The position numbers and the translations under genes were made by a program. 32,640 nucleotides of DNA from positions 1 to 32,640 of the forward strand of contig JAKAWQ010000044.1 of assembly GCA_021816925.1 (NCBI GenBank), given 5' to 3'. Each line of letters starts with the position of its first letter. Positions within the stretch are counted from its first letter, which is position 1. Below the pieces are notes generated by a model. It was given only the letters and a program-made list of their open reading frames with translations, searched no databases and was not told the DNA's origin. This document shows positions 17,135 to 24,280 of the stretch, in pieces. Source of the stretch: Pseudomonadota bacterium (lineage in GTDB: Bacteria > Pseudomonadota > Alphaproteobacteria > Acetobacterales > Acetobacteraceae).

Positions 17135-18765
17135 CGCGCAAGCCTCCGGTCGAGCCAGGCGCGGGTCAGGCGGTATTTCTCGGCGATCGAGAACGCATAG
17201 GCGCGCCCGTCCGCGGGGCGGCGGATCACTTTGAGCGTGCGCCGGGCCGGATCCTCCGGCACCACCGTGCTGGTTATGCTGACCACTTTCGCATCGAGCG
17301 CAGCAAGTTCGTCCATGAACGTCACGCAGACCGCGAGGCAGTCGAGGGCGATGATCCGCCGCATCACCTGGGTGGCCAGGAACACTGCGTCCTCGAGTGT
17401 GGTAGAGGAGAAGATCTCGTTCATCAGGATCAGGCTGTCTGGTGTCGCCTGCGCCAGAATATCGTGCATCCGGATCAGGTCGTCCTGCAGCTTGCCGCGC
17501 AAGCTGACCACCGTCTCCTCCCTCTCGAAATGGGTATGGATGCGATCCGGAAGGAACAGTCGCGCCTTGCGGCCCGGGACCGGACAGCCGATTGCCGCCA
17601 GATGGTGCAACTGGCCGATCGTGCGCGCGAACGTCGACTTGCCCCCCTGGTTGGGTCCGGAGACGACGAAGATCCGCTCTCTGCCCCGCAAGAACAAGTC
17701 ATTCGTTACTACCGGTATGTTCTCTCGCGTCAGCTTTGCCGCCAACGCCAGATCGAAGGTGGAGCGGACGAAGGTCTGTTTGCTTCGGATCGACACGGCC
17801 GGGTAGCAGAAGGGTAGACCCGCTTCCCGTAAAGGTCGGACATAGTCCAGATATAGCACGTAGAAATGGATCTCGCGGAAGAACCGGTCGATGACCGGAT
17901 CGATGAACTCGCGATGGGTGGCGGCATAGCGTTCAAGGAAATCGAACGCCTCGGGGTTGAGCCTGGCCACACGGTCGAGGATCCGCTCTTCGACGGAGTC
18001 CATCACCGGATCGTCGCGAAAGGTCACGCGATAGTCCTTGACCGCGTCCTGACGAAACCGTTCGAATGTCCTGGCGACCACCTCGCTGTAATCCGCTTCC
18101 CCGGCGTAGGCACGCACCGTCACGCTGTCGCCGCGGATGGCGACACAGTAGCGGATGGAACCCAGCAGGGCCTTCGCCTTCTCGCCATCCTCGCGCATGC
18201 CGCGGAACGCGGCGGAGGCCGCGTGGCCCGCGACATAGCCGGCAAAGTCGCGAAAGCCTCGCGAGCGAAGCGGCAGCACCGCGAGGTCACGTGCCAGGGC
18301 TTCCATCTCCGTGACGTAGAGATCGACCGCATCGACGAGCACGCGATCCTTCTGCCTTGGGTGATAGAGCTTGGCCGCGCGTGCGAGCGTTTCCCGCACC
18401 TCACGGATCGCGCTCAGGAAGACACGGATGCGCGCCATGACCGGCGGGTTTTCGAGGTCGCGCATCACCTCATGGCGATAGGCGATCTGGTCGGGATCGC
18501 GCAGCGGCGCGTAGAAGAAAGGCTGAAGATCGAACGCCTCGTGGCCAGCGGTCACCGCGGCGATGATCTGATCGAGGTTGAGGTCGCGCACGACATCGGG
18601 CGGTTGCGACGGTGCGTCGACAAGCGCCCGCGATCCGGGGGGGAACAGAATGCTCTGGAACGTCTTCGGCCCGGCACAGTCGTGCGCGGTGTGCCGGACG
18701 CGGACAATCGGCACAACCCCGACACTTGGCGGGGAAGCCGAGTCCCCGGCATAGGCGTCGTCCAT
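17131..18765 (-). CDS. MutS-like ATPase A, first gene of riboswitch C operon
   Basis: 544 residues. Walker A is SGPNQGGKST (369-378), Walker B SLILMNEIFSST (444-455), and residue VTFMDELA replaces the VTH switch segment, so the usual histidine is missing. The residues before it are a helical lever-like region; there is no mismatch-recognition or MutS2 Smr domain. The ATG at 18765 follows AGGAGG (18771-18776) by 5 nt, and that SD is the 3' side of the riboswitch hairpin. A pair of non-identical MutS-like ATPases with one altered switch suggests functional asymmetry. Confidence 0.9.
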   Translation of the reverse strand: MDDAYAGDSASPPSVGVVPIVRVRHTAHDCAGPKTFQSILFPPGSRALVDAPSQPPDVVRDLNLDQIIAAVTAGHEAFDLQPFFYAPLRDPDQIAYRHEVMRDLENPPVMARIRVFLSAIREVRETLARAAKLYHPRQKDRVLVDAVDLYVTEMEALARDLAVLPLRSRGFRDFAGYVAGHAASAAFRGMREDGEKAKALLGSIRYCVAIRGDSVTVRAYAGEADYSEVVARTFERFRQDAVKDYRVTFRDDPVMDSVEERILDRVARLNPEAFDFLERYAATHREFIDPVIDRFFREIHFYVLYLDYVRPLREAGLPFCYPAVSIRSKQTFVRSTFDLALAAKLTRENIPVVTNDLFLRGRERIFVVSGPNQGGKSTFARTIGQLHHLAAIGCPVPGRKARLFLPDRIHTHFEREETVVSLRGKLQDDLIRMHDILAQATPDSLILMNEIFSSTTLEDAVFLATQVMRRIIALDCLAVCVTFMDELAALDAKVVSITSTVVPEDPARRTLKVIRRPADGRAYAFSIAEKYRLTRAWLDRRLAR

Positions 18766-18770
18766 AGCTT

Positions 18771-18838
18771 CCTCCTGCCCAAACGTCGGCAGGAGTCATC
18801 AGCCCTGAGGCGGTTGGGGCAGGTGGACTCCATCACCC
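18771..18838 (-). promoter_or_regulatory. Fluoride (crcB) riboswitch C, upstream of MutS-like operon
   Basis: On the minus strand the aptamer starts GGGTGATGGAGTCCACC and ends CAGGGCTGATGACTCCTGCC, a textbook crcB pattern (GGUG/CACC pseudoknot, GGAGU/ACUCC helix, CUGAUGACUCC core). The downstream CTCCTGCC pairs perfectly with GGCAGGAG (loop GACGTTTG region), burying the AGGAGG used by MutS-like A. Aptamer and SD-hiding hairpin share ACUCC, so they exclude each other. No convincing promoter was found upstream. Confidence 0.95.
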
Positions 18839-18902
18839 GTGCCGAGCCTCGCCCCCGTGGGGCGCCGCCCGGCCATCAGCTCCGGCCAGTCAGAACCCAG
18901 CG

Positions 18903-18931
18903 TTGCCGGGACTGACCGTCACGAGTAGCAT
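18903..18931 (+). promoter_or_regulatory. Candidate promoter before riboswitch D
   Basis: TTGCCG (18903-18908), 17-nt spacer, TAGCAT (18926-18931). The predicted start near 18938 coincides with the first bases of the aptamer. Confidence 0.45.
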
Positions 18932-18935
18932 AATG

Positions 18936-19021
18936 GTGGGGATGGGGTTCCTCATCAAGTGCCACGACGGGCGCGGTTCGCCGGGCTGATGACTTCTGGG
19001 CGTCGCTGTCACGGTCAGGAG
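18936..19021 (+). promoter_or_regulatory. Fluoride (crcB) riboswitch D, plus strand, divergent from C
   Basis: The plus strand reads GGGGATGGGGTTCCTCATC (18938-18956) and GGGCTGATGACTTCTGGGCG at the 3' side (18984-19003). GGGG pairs CCUC (pseudoknot), GGGGUU pairs GACUUC with wobbles, and CUGAUGAC is intact. CTTCTG can alternatively pair with CAGGAG (19016-19021), hiding an SD. This repeats the switch logic of A and C on the opposite strand, facing away from C. Confidence 0.75.
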
Positions 19022-19027
19022 CCAGCC

Positions 19028-19075
19028 GTGAAATATCGTGTTCCCGTATTGTCCCGCGGGTGGATCGGGCAATGA
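19028..19075 (+). CDS. Candidate 15-codon leader ORF after riboswitch D
   Basis: A GTG at 19028 lies 6 nt after AGGAG (19017-19021). The frame, MKYRVPVLSRGWIGQ, ends in TGA at 19073 which overlaps the ATG at 19072. The layout repeats that between riboswitch A and hyfC. Confidence 0.4.
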   Translation: MKYRVPVLSRGWIGQ

Positions 19076-19386
19076 TGCGGATCGGCGATCATCTGTTCCT
19101 GCACGCGTGGCAGACGGTCGCGTCGCGACGCAGCTTGGCCCCGAGGCGGCCAGATGGCGGTGACGTGGGCGCCGTACCCGGCTCAGCCAGTCATGCGCCG
19201 ATTTTTCGGTGGTGCAGGACGTCTATGCCGCTGAGCATACCGGTCCAGATCGGCGCGCCCGTGGTGATCGCGGTCTCTCAAGCGCCTGAAGTCCAGTGGC
19301 GCAGCTACGTTCAGCCGGGCATTGAAATGCCCCCAATGCCGCGGCTACAGCCAAAGCCATCATCGCGTTCCAGAAAGAGAGCCTGA
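19072..19386 (+). CDS. Unidentified ORF downstream of riboswitch D, probably degraded
   Basis: About 104 residues starting MMRIGDHLFLHAW. I recognise no family. It contains a proline/arginine-rich stretch and one short hydrophobic segment (PVQIGAPVVIAVS). It lies exactly where the gene controlled by riboswitch D should start, and ends next to an IS630 remnant, so it may be a real 5' end joined to unrelated DNA or a frameshifted relic. Confidence 0.3.
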   Translation: MMRIGDHLFLHAWQTVASRRSLAPRRPDGGDVGAVPGSASHAPIFRWCRTSMPLSIPVQIGAPVVIAVSQAPEVQWRSYVQPGIEMPPMPRLQPKPSSRSRKRA

Positions 19387-19429
19387 TTGCCACGGCACTT
19401 GTCGAGCCATTGCCAAGGCTCACGGTCCA

Positions 19430-19921
19430 TACGCGGACAGATCCCTTGGCCAGAGCCTTGATTCTCGGATAGTCCTTCTCGAGCCATTGCTGGATCCGCG
19501 ATGGCTCACGCTCGATCGCCCGATGCAAGGGTTTCTGACAGGTGATGCCGACCGGCCAACCGAATTGGCCGCCAGCGTGACGTTGAATTTCTTCTTGATC
19601 AGCGCCGCAACCATGTCGCGTGTCCATAACGCAAACGCGAATTTCAGTTGTAGCGGGTTCTTCTGAGTTACCGTATCGTAGAGCAATTTCATCGCGCGCC
19701 CGTTGAGCTTCGGCGGTCGGCCGAACAGCGGCTTCGCCCGCAATCCGCCCCAGCCGCCGCGCCGGTAGCGTGCCAACCAGCCATACATCGTCCGTGCCGT
19801 AACACCCAGGGCACGCGCAATACCCGCGGGACTTTCCCCCCGCTTGCACACTGCGCACCGCGCGTATGCGCAGCACCTCCAGAGTGGCATGATCAAGTGA
19901 GCGCGCATCATCATTTCTCAT
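19430..19921 (-). pseudogene. IS630-family transposase, frameshifted and truncated
   Basis: The N-terminus is readable by switching frames. [20 protein letters not shown] is in one frame from 19921; [38 protein letters not shown] and [17 protein letters not shown] are in a second; [20 protein letters not shown] and [15 protein letters not shown] are in the first again. The order and motifs match the HTH region of IS630-type transposases. The shifts lie near 19840 and 19560. The catalytic DDE part is absent: homology stops near 19450. Confidence 0.85.
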
Positions 19922-19991
19922 CTCCGCAATGAATCATACGCGCTCTACCCCGTCAATAAGAAATACGAAAATACTTATGGACGGATTAATA
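19430..19991 (-). mobile_element. IS630-type remnant, one end kept
   Basis: The upstream end of the element appears to be near 19990, where a conserved small gene stops matching and AT-rich sequence beginning TTAATCCGTCCATAAG (minus strand) starts, next to a TA as expected for IS630 targets. No matching terminal repeat was found between 19000 and 19430, so the other end is lost. The remnant separates the fluoride island from the accessory region. Confidence 0.6.
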
Positions 19992-20074
19992 TCACGCTCA
20001 CCGGGAGTCCCGGCCCCCGCAAATAACGCCTCGATCTTGCGAGGCTTGTCGCGCAGATCGTTCGCATCCGTCAT
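19934..20074 (-). pseudogene. Small conserved gene, 5' part, cut by IS630
   Basis: From the ATG at 20074 it reads MTDANDLRDKPRKIEALF, then AGAGTPGERD. From memory this resembles the N-terminus of a conserved accessory-region protein (KIEALFAGA-TPGER motif). After about 28 residues the frame enters the IS630 end and stops at 19934. Confidence 0.55.
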
Positions 20075-20084
20075 GCCGCCAACC

Positions 20085-20330
20085 TCAAAATAGGATATCG
20101 TCGCAGCCAGCAGTCACGAGGCCAGCGTCAACTTTCCACGTTGCGGCATAGGCAACCGCCGTACTCCAAGATCCCGACGGTCCCGCCATCCCCCCAAAAG
20201 CGGGAAAAATGGGCGCGCCCTCGACGTTGTTGTCGGACGTCGCCGAGATGGTGTTTACGCTCTCTGCGGGATCGGGATCGGGATCGAAGAGCGGCAGGCC
20301 CGCCGTGTCGGGGGATTTTTCCGAGGGCAT
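20085..20330 (-). CDS. Small unknown protein
   Basis: About 81 residues from the ATG at 20330 (a TTG at 20342 is an alternative). It is acidic at the N-terminus (LPLFDPDPDPAES) and low in recognisable structure. It sits 10-35 nt from genes on either side in the same direction, so probably in one operon with the H1-like gene. Confidence 0.45.
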   Translation of the reverse strand: MPSEKSPDTAGLPLFDPDPDPAESVNTISATSDNNVEGAPIFPAFGGMAGPSGSWSTAVAYAATWKVDAGLVTAGCDDILF

Positions 20331-20365
20331 GAAGCTGCTCAACGCACCCGTCCCGCCCCCGTGGG

Positions 20366-20761
20366 TTATTCGAGATCGGGCTCGCTCTCGGTGGCCTCCG
20401 GCATGTCGGTGTCTGGGGCGGGGGTCGCCGCGCGTCGTCCGCCGCGCCGGGTGGGCTTGCTTTCCGCCGCTGGCGCCGCTTCCCGTGCCTCAAGCCGCGC
20501 CGTGAGATCGGCGAGCCCGCGCTTGAGTTCGGAATGCCGGGTGCGGAGCGAGGCGGTGCTGCGCTCGAGTTGCTCGATGCGTCCGGTGAGTTCCTGTTTC
20601 CCCGTGCTGGCGGCGCGTACCGGCTTGGCGGCTTTCATCGTGCGCGCAGTCTTGGCGGGCGGGGATTTTTTCACCGCCTTCGCCCGGCCCGTCACCTTGG
20701 CCGCTGCCTTGCCGCGCGTGCCACGCTTGGCTGTTGCTCGTGTTGTTGTCGCTCGTGCCAT
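20366..20761 (-). CDS. Histone H1-like Lys/Ala-rich protein with coiled coil
   Basis: 131 residues. Residues 1-50 are Lys/Arg/Ala/Thr-rich (RATAKRGTRGKAAAKV, KAVKKSPPAKTARTM), like bacterial histone H1-type DNA-binding tails. Residues about 55-95 form a heptad coiled coil (IEQLERSTASLRTRHSELKR). A basic patch and acidic end follow. It begins directly after the stop of the next gene upstream. A nucleoid- or plasmid-structuring role is inferred. Confidence 0.6.
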   Translation of the reverse strand: MARATTTRATAKRGTRGKAAAKVTGRAKAVKKSPPAKTARTMKAAKPVRAASTGKQELTGRIEQLERSTASLRTRHSELKRGLADLTARLEAREAAPAAESKPTRRGGRRAATPAPDTDMPEATESEPDLE

Positions 20762-20762
20762 T

Positions 20763-21158
20763 TTATGTTTCTCCTTCGTTGTTGTTCAAAACCGCCCTGT
20801 CCGTCCTGGTCGCAGGCACGGCAAGTCCCAGTTCCTCGCGCAGATGCGCGTAGGTTTTCGCATCCATCCGCCGGCCGTCGGCGAGCAACGCCCTGACGCC
20901 GGCGATCCCCGCCGCAGTGAAAAAGGCGCGCCAGCCATAGGTGCCGGGGCGGATTTCCACCAGGCCACGGGCCAGCATGCTACGCACCGCGGGGGGTATT
21001 TTCGGCTTGTCCTTCTCCGGCCCGGCGCGCCAGGTGCGCAGCAGGATGCCGTCGGCCAGATACGACGGCTGACTGAAATGAATACCGAACTCACGGCGGA
21101 TCAGATCGCGCTCGCGCGCATCAAAGGGAATGGGCACGGGGGTATTTCTTTTAGTCAT
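20763..21158 (-). CDS. Conserved-looking unknown protein of accessory region
   Basis: 131 residues, not recognised. It is soluble with a mixed helix/strand pattern (FDARERDLIRREFGIHF at the start, MLARGLVEIRPGTYGWRAFF in the middle). It is the first gene of the minus-strand set and overlaps nothing upstream. GGAGA precedes the next gene inside its 3' end. Confidence 0.55.
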   Translation of the reverse strand: MTKRNTPVPIPFDARERDLIRREFGIHFSQPSYLADGILLRTWRAGPEKDKPKIPPAVRSMLARGLVEIRPGTYGWRAFFTAAGIAGVRALLADGRRMDAKTYAHLREELGLAVPATRTDRAVLNNNEGET

Positions 21159-21604
21159 TCTGAGGAAAATCTCCCACCACGCACATTCCGGTCAAAGTTC
21201 ACACCCGGCCAACACCGCATCGCACTTTCCCCGATCCCATCGCGATAAGGCCATGTCGGCTTTGCGCCGGAAAGTCAATCGTGCCACCGCGGCGGGATCG
21301 TCACCTGATTGCACGTCCAGCGCGTGGCACCGGCTGATTCCATGCCGCCTGCCAAACCGTTCTGTTTTCCCGCATCGCTGCCTGATCGCTGTTCCGATGA
21401 TGCCGGAGGCCGCAATCTCGCGCTGTCCATGGTTGCTACCGCTGGCGCCGTGCGCGCGGCAAGGGGCCGCGATGCGGCCCGCCTGGCGGCGGCTGCGCCC
21501 TGGCCCCGCGCCGGCTTCGCGGTTGTCGGGGGGCATCAGGGCAGGAAGATGGAGGCGGCAAGTGCCCGCTCCCGCCCGAGAACCCGAGATGGGAGCCCCG
21601 TGCG
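21159..21604 (+). other. Intergenic stretch between divergent genes
   Basis: 446 nt with no gene I can support; the open frames here lack homology and SD sites. It should hold both divergent promoters and contains copy 1 of the GC-rich palindromic repeat (about 21455-21508). Confidence 0.5.
21455..21508. repeat. GC-rich intergenic repeat, copy 1
   Basis: Reads GCGGCAAGGGGCCGC, then GCGGCCCGCC, GGCGGCTGCGCCCTGGCCCC. The two sides are partly complementary, so it can fold into a long hairpin. Similar sequences recur at about 22575-22635 and 24165-24222. Confidence 0.55.
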
Positions 21605-22537
21605 ATGGCCGGCGAGGATGCCGAACTCGAACTTTTCCGCAACAACGTCACCTGCGCCGCCCTGCTGGAAAACTTCGCCGGCTGGCGGCTCGATCGGCGC
21701 GAAAGCACAAGACGTGCCCTGAAATACCGGCGTGGCAAAGGCGACATCCTGATCGTCAACCATGAAGGCCGGGGCTGGTGGGATCCCCAGGGAGCGGCCA
21801 AGGGAGACGTTTTCGATCTGGTCCAGCACCTCGACCCGAGCCTGAATTTCGGCCAGGTCCGCCAGGTGTTGCGCCGCCTGGTTGGCATGCCGCCCGCCTT
21901 TCCGGGCGTTTCGCGTGACCAGCAGGGCGCGCGACCAAGCGGCTCCCCGGCCGCGCGCTGGGCGGCACGGCCATGGCTGCATCCGGGATCGCCCGCCTGG
22001 CGCTACCTCGCCGAGACGCGCGGCCTGCCCGCCTGTGTGCTGCGCAACGCCGGCGACCAGGATGCGGTCCGAGAAGGCCCCAGGGGCAGTGCCTGGTTCG
22101 CGCACCGCCGCGAGGGTGCGGTCTGCCACGTCGAAATCCGCGGCCCGGCTTGCAAGAGCGCCCTCGCGGGCGGACGCAAGGCGCTGTTCCGGTTCGCGGG
22201 CACGGGGGAAGTCACCATGCACCGCCTTGTCGTGGCCGAGGCGCCGATCGACGCACTCAGCCTCGCCGCCCTTGAACGCTGCCGCGCCGGCACGCTCTAT
22301 CTCGCAACCGGCGGCGGCATGGGGCCCGCCACCTTGGCGGCGCTGATGAGCGAACTGCGCGCCATCGCGCCTGCACCCGATGCCCTGCTCTCCAGCGCCA
22401 CGGATGGCAACCCCGCTGGAGAACGCTTCGCCGCGCGGCACGCCGAACTGGCCGAGGCCGCTGGCGTGCCGTTCGAGCGCCTGGCACCGCCGCGCGGTGA
22501 GGACTGGAACGACACGTTGCGAACACGGATAAAATAA
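21605..22537 (+). CDS. DUF3991/toprim domain protein
   Basis: 310 residues. N-terminal part: ALKYRRGKGDILIVNHEGRG, a region that in related proteins precedes DUF3991; middle: PGSPAWRYLAETRGLP (DUF3991-like); C-terminal toprim core with the catalytic Glu in LVVAEAPIDALSLAALE. Such proteins occur in plasmids and ICEs of Proteobacteria and are thought to act in DNA processing. A GGGAG lies 9 nt before the ATG. Confidence 0.8.
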   Translation: MAGEDAELELFRNNVTCAALLENFAGWRLDRRESTRRALKYRRGKGDILIVNHEGRGWWDPQGAAKGDVFDLVQHLDPSLNFGQVRQVLRRLVGMPPAFPGVSRDQQGARPSGSPAARWAARPWLHPGSPAWRYLAETRGLPACVLRNAGDQDAVREGPRGSAWFAHRREGAVCHVEIRGPACKSALAGGRKALFRFAGTGEVTMHRLVVAEAPIDALSLAALERCRAGTLYLATGGGMGPATLAALMSELRAIAPAPDALLSSATDGNPAGERFAARHAELAEAAGVPFERLAPPRGEDWNDTLRTRIK

Positions 22538-22574
22538 CCAACGCGGGGGAAAGCCGGAACGCGTGCCGCATGCG

Positions 22575-22635
22575 CGCGCGGCGCCGCAAGGGGCCGCCCC
22601 GCGGCCCGCCTTCGGCGGCTGCGCCCTTGCCCCGC
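22575..22635. repeat. GC-rich intergenic repeat, copy 2
   Basis: GCCGCAAGGGGCCGCCCC, then GCGGCCCGCC, TTCGGCGGCTGCGCCCTTGC. The best-preserved copy; it lies between the toprim gene and the next small gene. Confidence 0.6.
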
Positions 22636-22695
22636 CTTCACGATGCGCCCGGGGGAATGGGTCTTCGAGAAATAGATCCCAACCGGAGAACCCTC

Positions 22696-22842
22696 ATGCC
22701 CACACTGAAAGAGATCCTTGCCCTGGTGGCGGGGGCGGGATGCTTCGCCCTCGCGATCATCGTGCTTCTCGCGCTGCCAGGCTTCCTCTCCGATGAGGAC
22801 AGCGTCGTCCCGCTCGCCCATCCCCAAGAGGTGGGACGATGA
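22696..22842 (+). CDS. Small single-helix membrane protein
   Basis: 48 residues starting MPTLKEILALV with one hydrophobic helix (about 8-30) and a short charged C-terminus. CGGAGA precedes the ATG by about 6 nt, and the stop overlaps the next start (ATGA). Function unknown. Confidence 0.6.
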   Translation: MPTLKEILALVAGAGCFALAIIVLLALPGFLSDEDSVVPLAHPQEVGR

Positions 22843-23114
22843 GCCGTCCGATCACCGCCCATGATTGCGGCGCGATGAAGGAGATCCGCGCCGCGCGTGG
22901 CTTGCCTGTGATCGACGAGCGCGATGTCCCTTTCGACCTGCTGACCCGGCCGGCGGCCCGCGGCCCCATGGTCGCGGTTGGCCAGCCCCCGATCCGCCGC
23001 CATGGCACGCGCTATCCCATGCGCCGCTCGCTGTCATCGCCGCGGCACGCTCGTCCCCGCCCGCACTGCAATGGACCCGCCACTGGCGGGTTCGGCTGTT
23101 TCTGGAGGTCATGA
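22839..23114 (+). CDS. Small unknown protein, ATGA-coupled on both sides
   Basis: 91 residues. The first half (ITAHDCGAMKEIRAARGLPV) looks like a folded domain; the second half is Arg/Pro-rich and may be non-conserved. It overlaps the preceding and following genes by 4 nt each, which is the main support. Confidence 0.5.
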   Translation: MSRPITAHDCGAMKEIRAARGLPVIDERDVPFDLLTRPAARGPMVAVGQPPIRRHGTRYPMRRSLSSPRHARPRPHCNGPATGGFGCFWRS

Positions 23115-23863
23115 TGGCGGATTATTTTTGTCAGTTCTCCTGCCTGTTCGATGTCGGCTCGGCGGCGAACGCGGCGTGTGCCGCGGGTATCCGCGAGGCG
23201 CTGGCGGCGGAACTGGAGCGGGAGGACGGCTCGCGTCCCGGTTTCGAGATGGCGGCCGATCCCGCGAGCGGCCCCGGCGCGCTCTGGATCCACAGCGACG
23301 AATCCGGTGAACCCGAGCACGTCGTTCGCTTTGTCCTGCGCTGTGCCGCGGCCTTCGATCTGCACGGCGTGTGGGGGTTTACCTGGAGCCTCGGCTGCTC
23401 GAAGCCGCGCGTGGACGCCTTCGGCGGCGGCGCGCAGGTCATCGATCTTGGCAAGCGCGTCACACTTGGCGGGATCGATTGCGGCCACTGGCTCATCGAG
23501 CGCACGGCAGAAGCCACTGAACCGGGCAGCAGCGCGGACCGACGCGCGCGCGAGCTTCGCTTTCGCGAGCTCTCCAGCGGTCATCTCGCGGCCGAAACCT
23601 GGGCGTGGCTCGATACGTGGTTTGCCGACGACCGGCTGCGCGACCCGAAGAACTCCATCGCGAGCCAGCTGGCGGGCGGCAAAACCCGCCATGGCTGGCT
23701 CGTCTATGCCCCGAACTGGGCACTGCCCGATGTTCCACAGGAACTCGTGCGCATTCTCACGGACGCCAGACGGGGCGGCTACGACTACGTGCTGTTCGAT
23801 TGCAACGCCGCGGCGGACCGGAACTATCCGCTCGCGCATCCTGACTTCGCTGGCCGCGCCTGA
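23111..23863 (+). CDS. Conserved accessory protein with DUF5983-like C-terminus
   Basis: 250 residues starting MMADYFCQFSCLFDVGS, with GGAGG 4-5 nt upstream. The N-terminal domain (ALWIHSDESGEPEHVVRFV, AFDLHGVWGFTWS) matches, from memory, an uncharacterised family frequent in alphaproteobacterial plasmids and ICEs. Residues about 165-245 (ETWAWLDTWFADDR ... GYDYVLFDCNAAAD) resemble DUF5983. The two may be a fusion of proteins that are separate elsewhere. Confidence 0.65.
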   Translation: MMADYFCQFSCLFDVGSAANAACAAGIREALAAELEREDGSRPGFEMAADPASGPGALWIHSDESGEPEHVVRFVLRCAAAFDLHGVWGFTWSLGCSKPRVDAFGGGAQVIDLGKRVTLGGIDCGHWLIERTAEATEPGSSADRRARELRFRELSSGHLAAETWAWLDTWFADDRLRDPKNSIASQLAGGKTRHGWLVYAPNWALPDVPQELVRILTDARRGGYDYVLFDCNAAADRNYPLAHPDFAGRA

Positions 23864-23928
23864 CGCCGCGTCCCCGCGTCCTTGGCGGGGCCGGGCGGCA
23901 TGATCGCGCCGCACCCGGAAGATCCACC

Positions 23929-24132
23929 ATGAACCACATTGCACGATTGCAGGCCGACCTCACCGCGGCTCAGGCAGAGCTGGCGCGTATGCTGACTGCC
24001 ATCCATGAGTTTCGCCTGCATCTGAGCGGCGACAAGTTCCACGGCACCGCGGCGGACGGTTCCCGCAAGGACTGGATCGCCGTCACCGATGTCCAAGGAT
24101 GGATCGGCGTCATTCTCGAAGTGGGATCGTGA
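23929..24132 (+). CDS. Small conserved unknown protein
   Basis: 67 residues: a short coiled coil (MNHIARLQADLTAAQAELAR) then KFHGTAADGSRKDWIAVTDV. The second half matches a small family I have seen in alphaproteobacterial accessory regions. It is in the same direction as its neighbours. Confidence 0.6.
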   Translation: MNHIARLQADLTAAQAELARMLTAIHEFRLHLSGDKFHGTAADGSRKDWIAVTDVQGWIGVILEVGS

Positions 24133-24164
24133 AATCCAGGGAACAAAAACCTACCGCGTCGCGG

Positions 24165-24222
24165 CCAGCCGCCGCAAGGGATCGGCCCGCGGCCTCGCGC
24201 CTGAGGCGCGCCCTTGCCCCGG
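24165..24222. repeat. GC-rich intergenic repeat, copy 3
   Basis: GCCAGCCGCCGCAAGGGATC, then GGCCCGCGGCCTCGCG and GAGGCGCGCCCTTGCCCC. It is diverged in the middle but keeps the CGCAAGGG ... CCCTTGCCCC flanks of the other two copies. Located just upstream of ardC. Confidence 0.5.
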
Positions 24223-24280
24223 CTGGCCCGGACGCGGGGGGAGGGGGGTGATCCCGAAAATCCAATGGAAAGGCTCCCCG

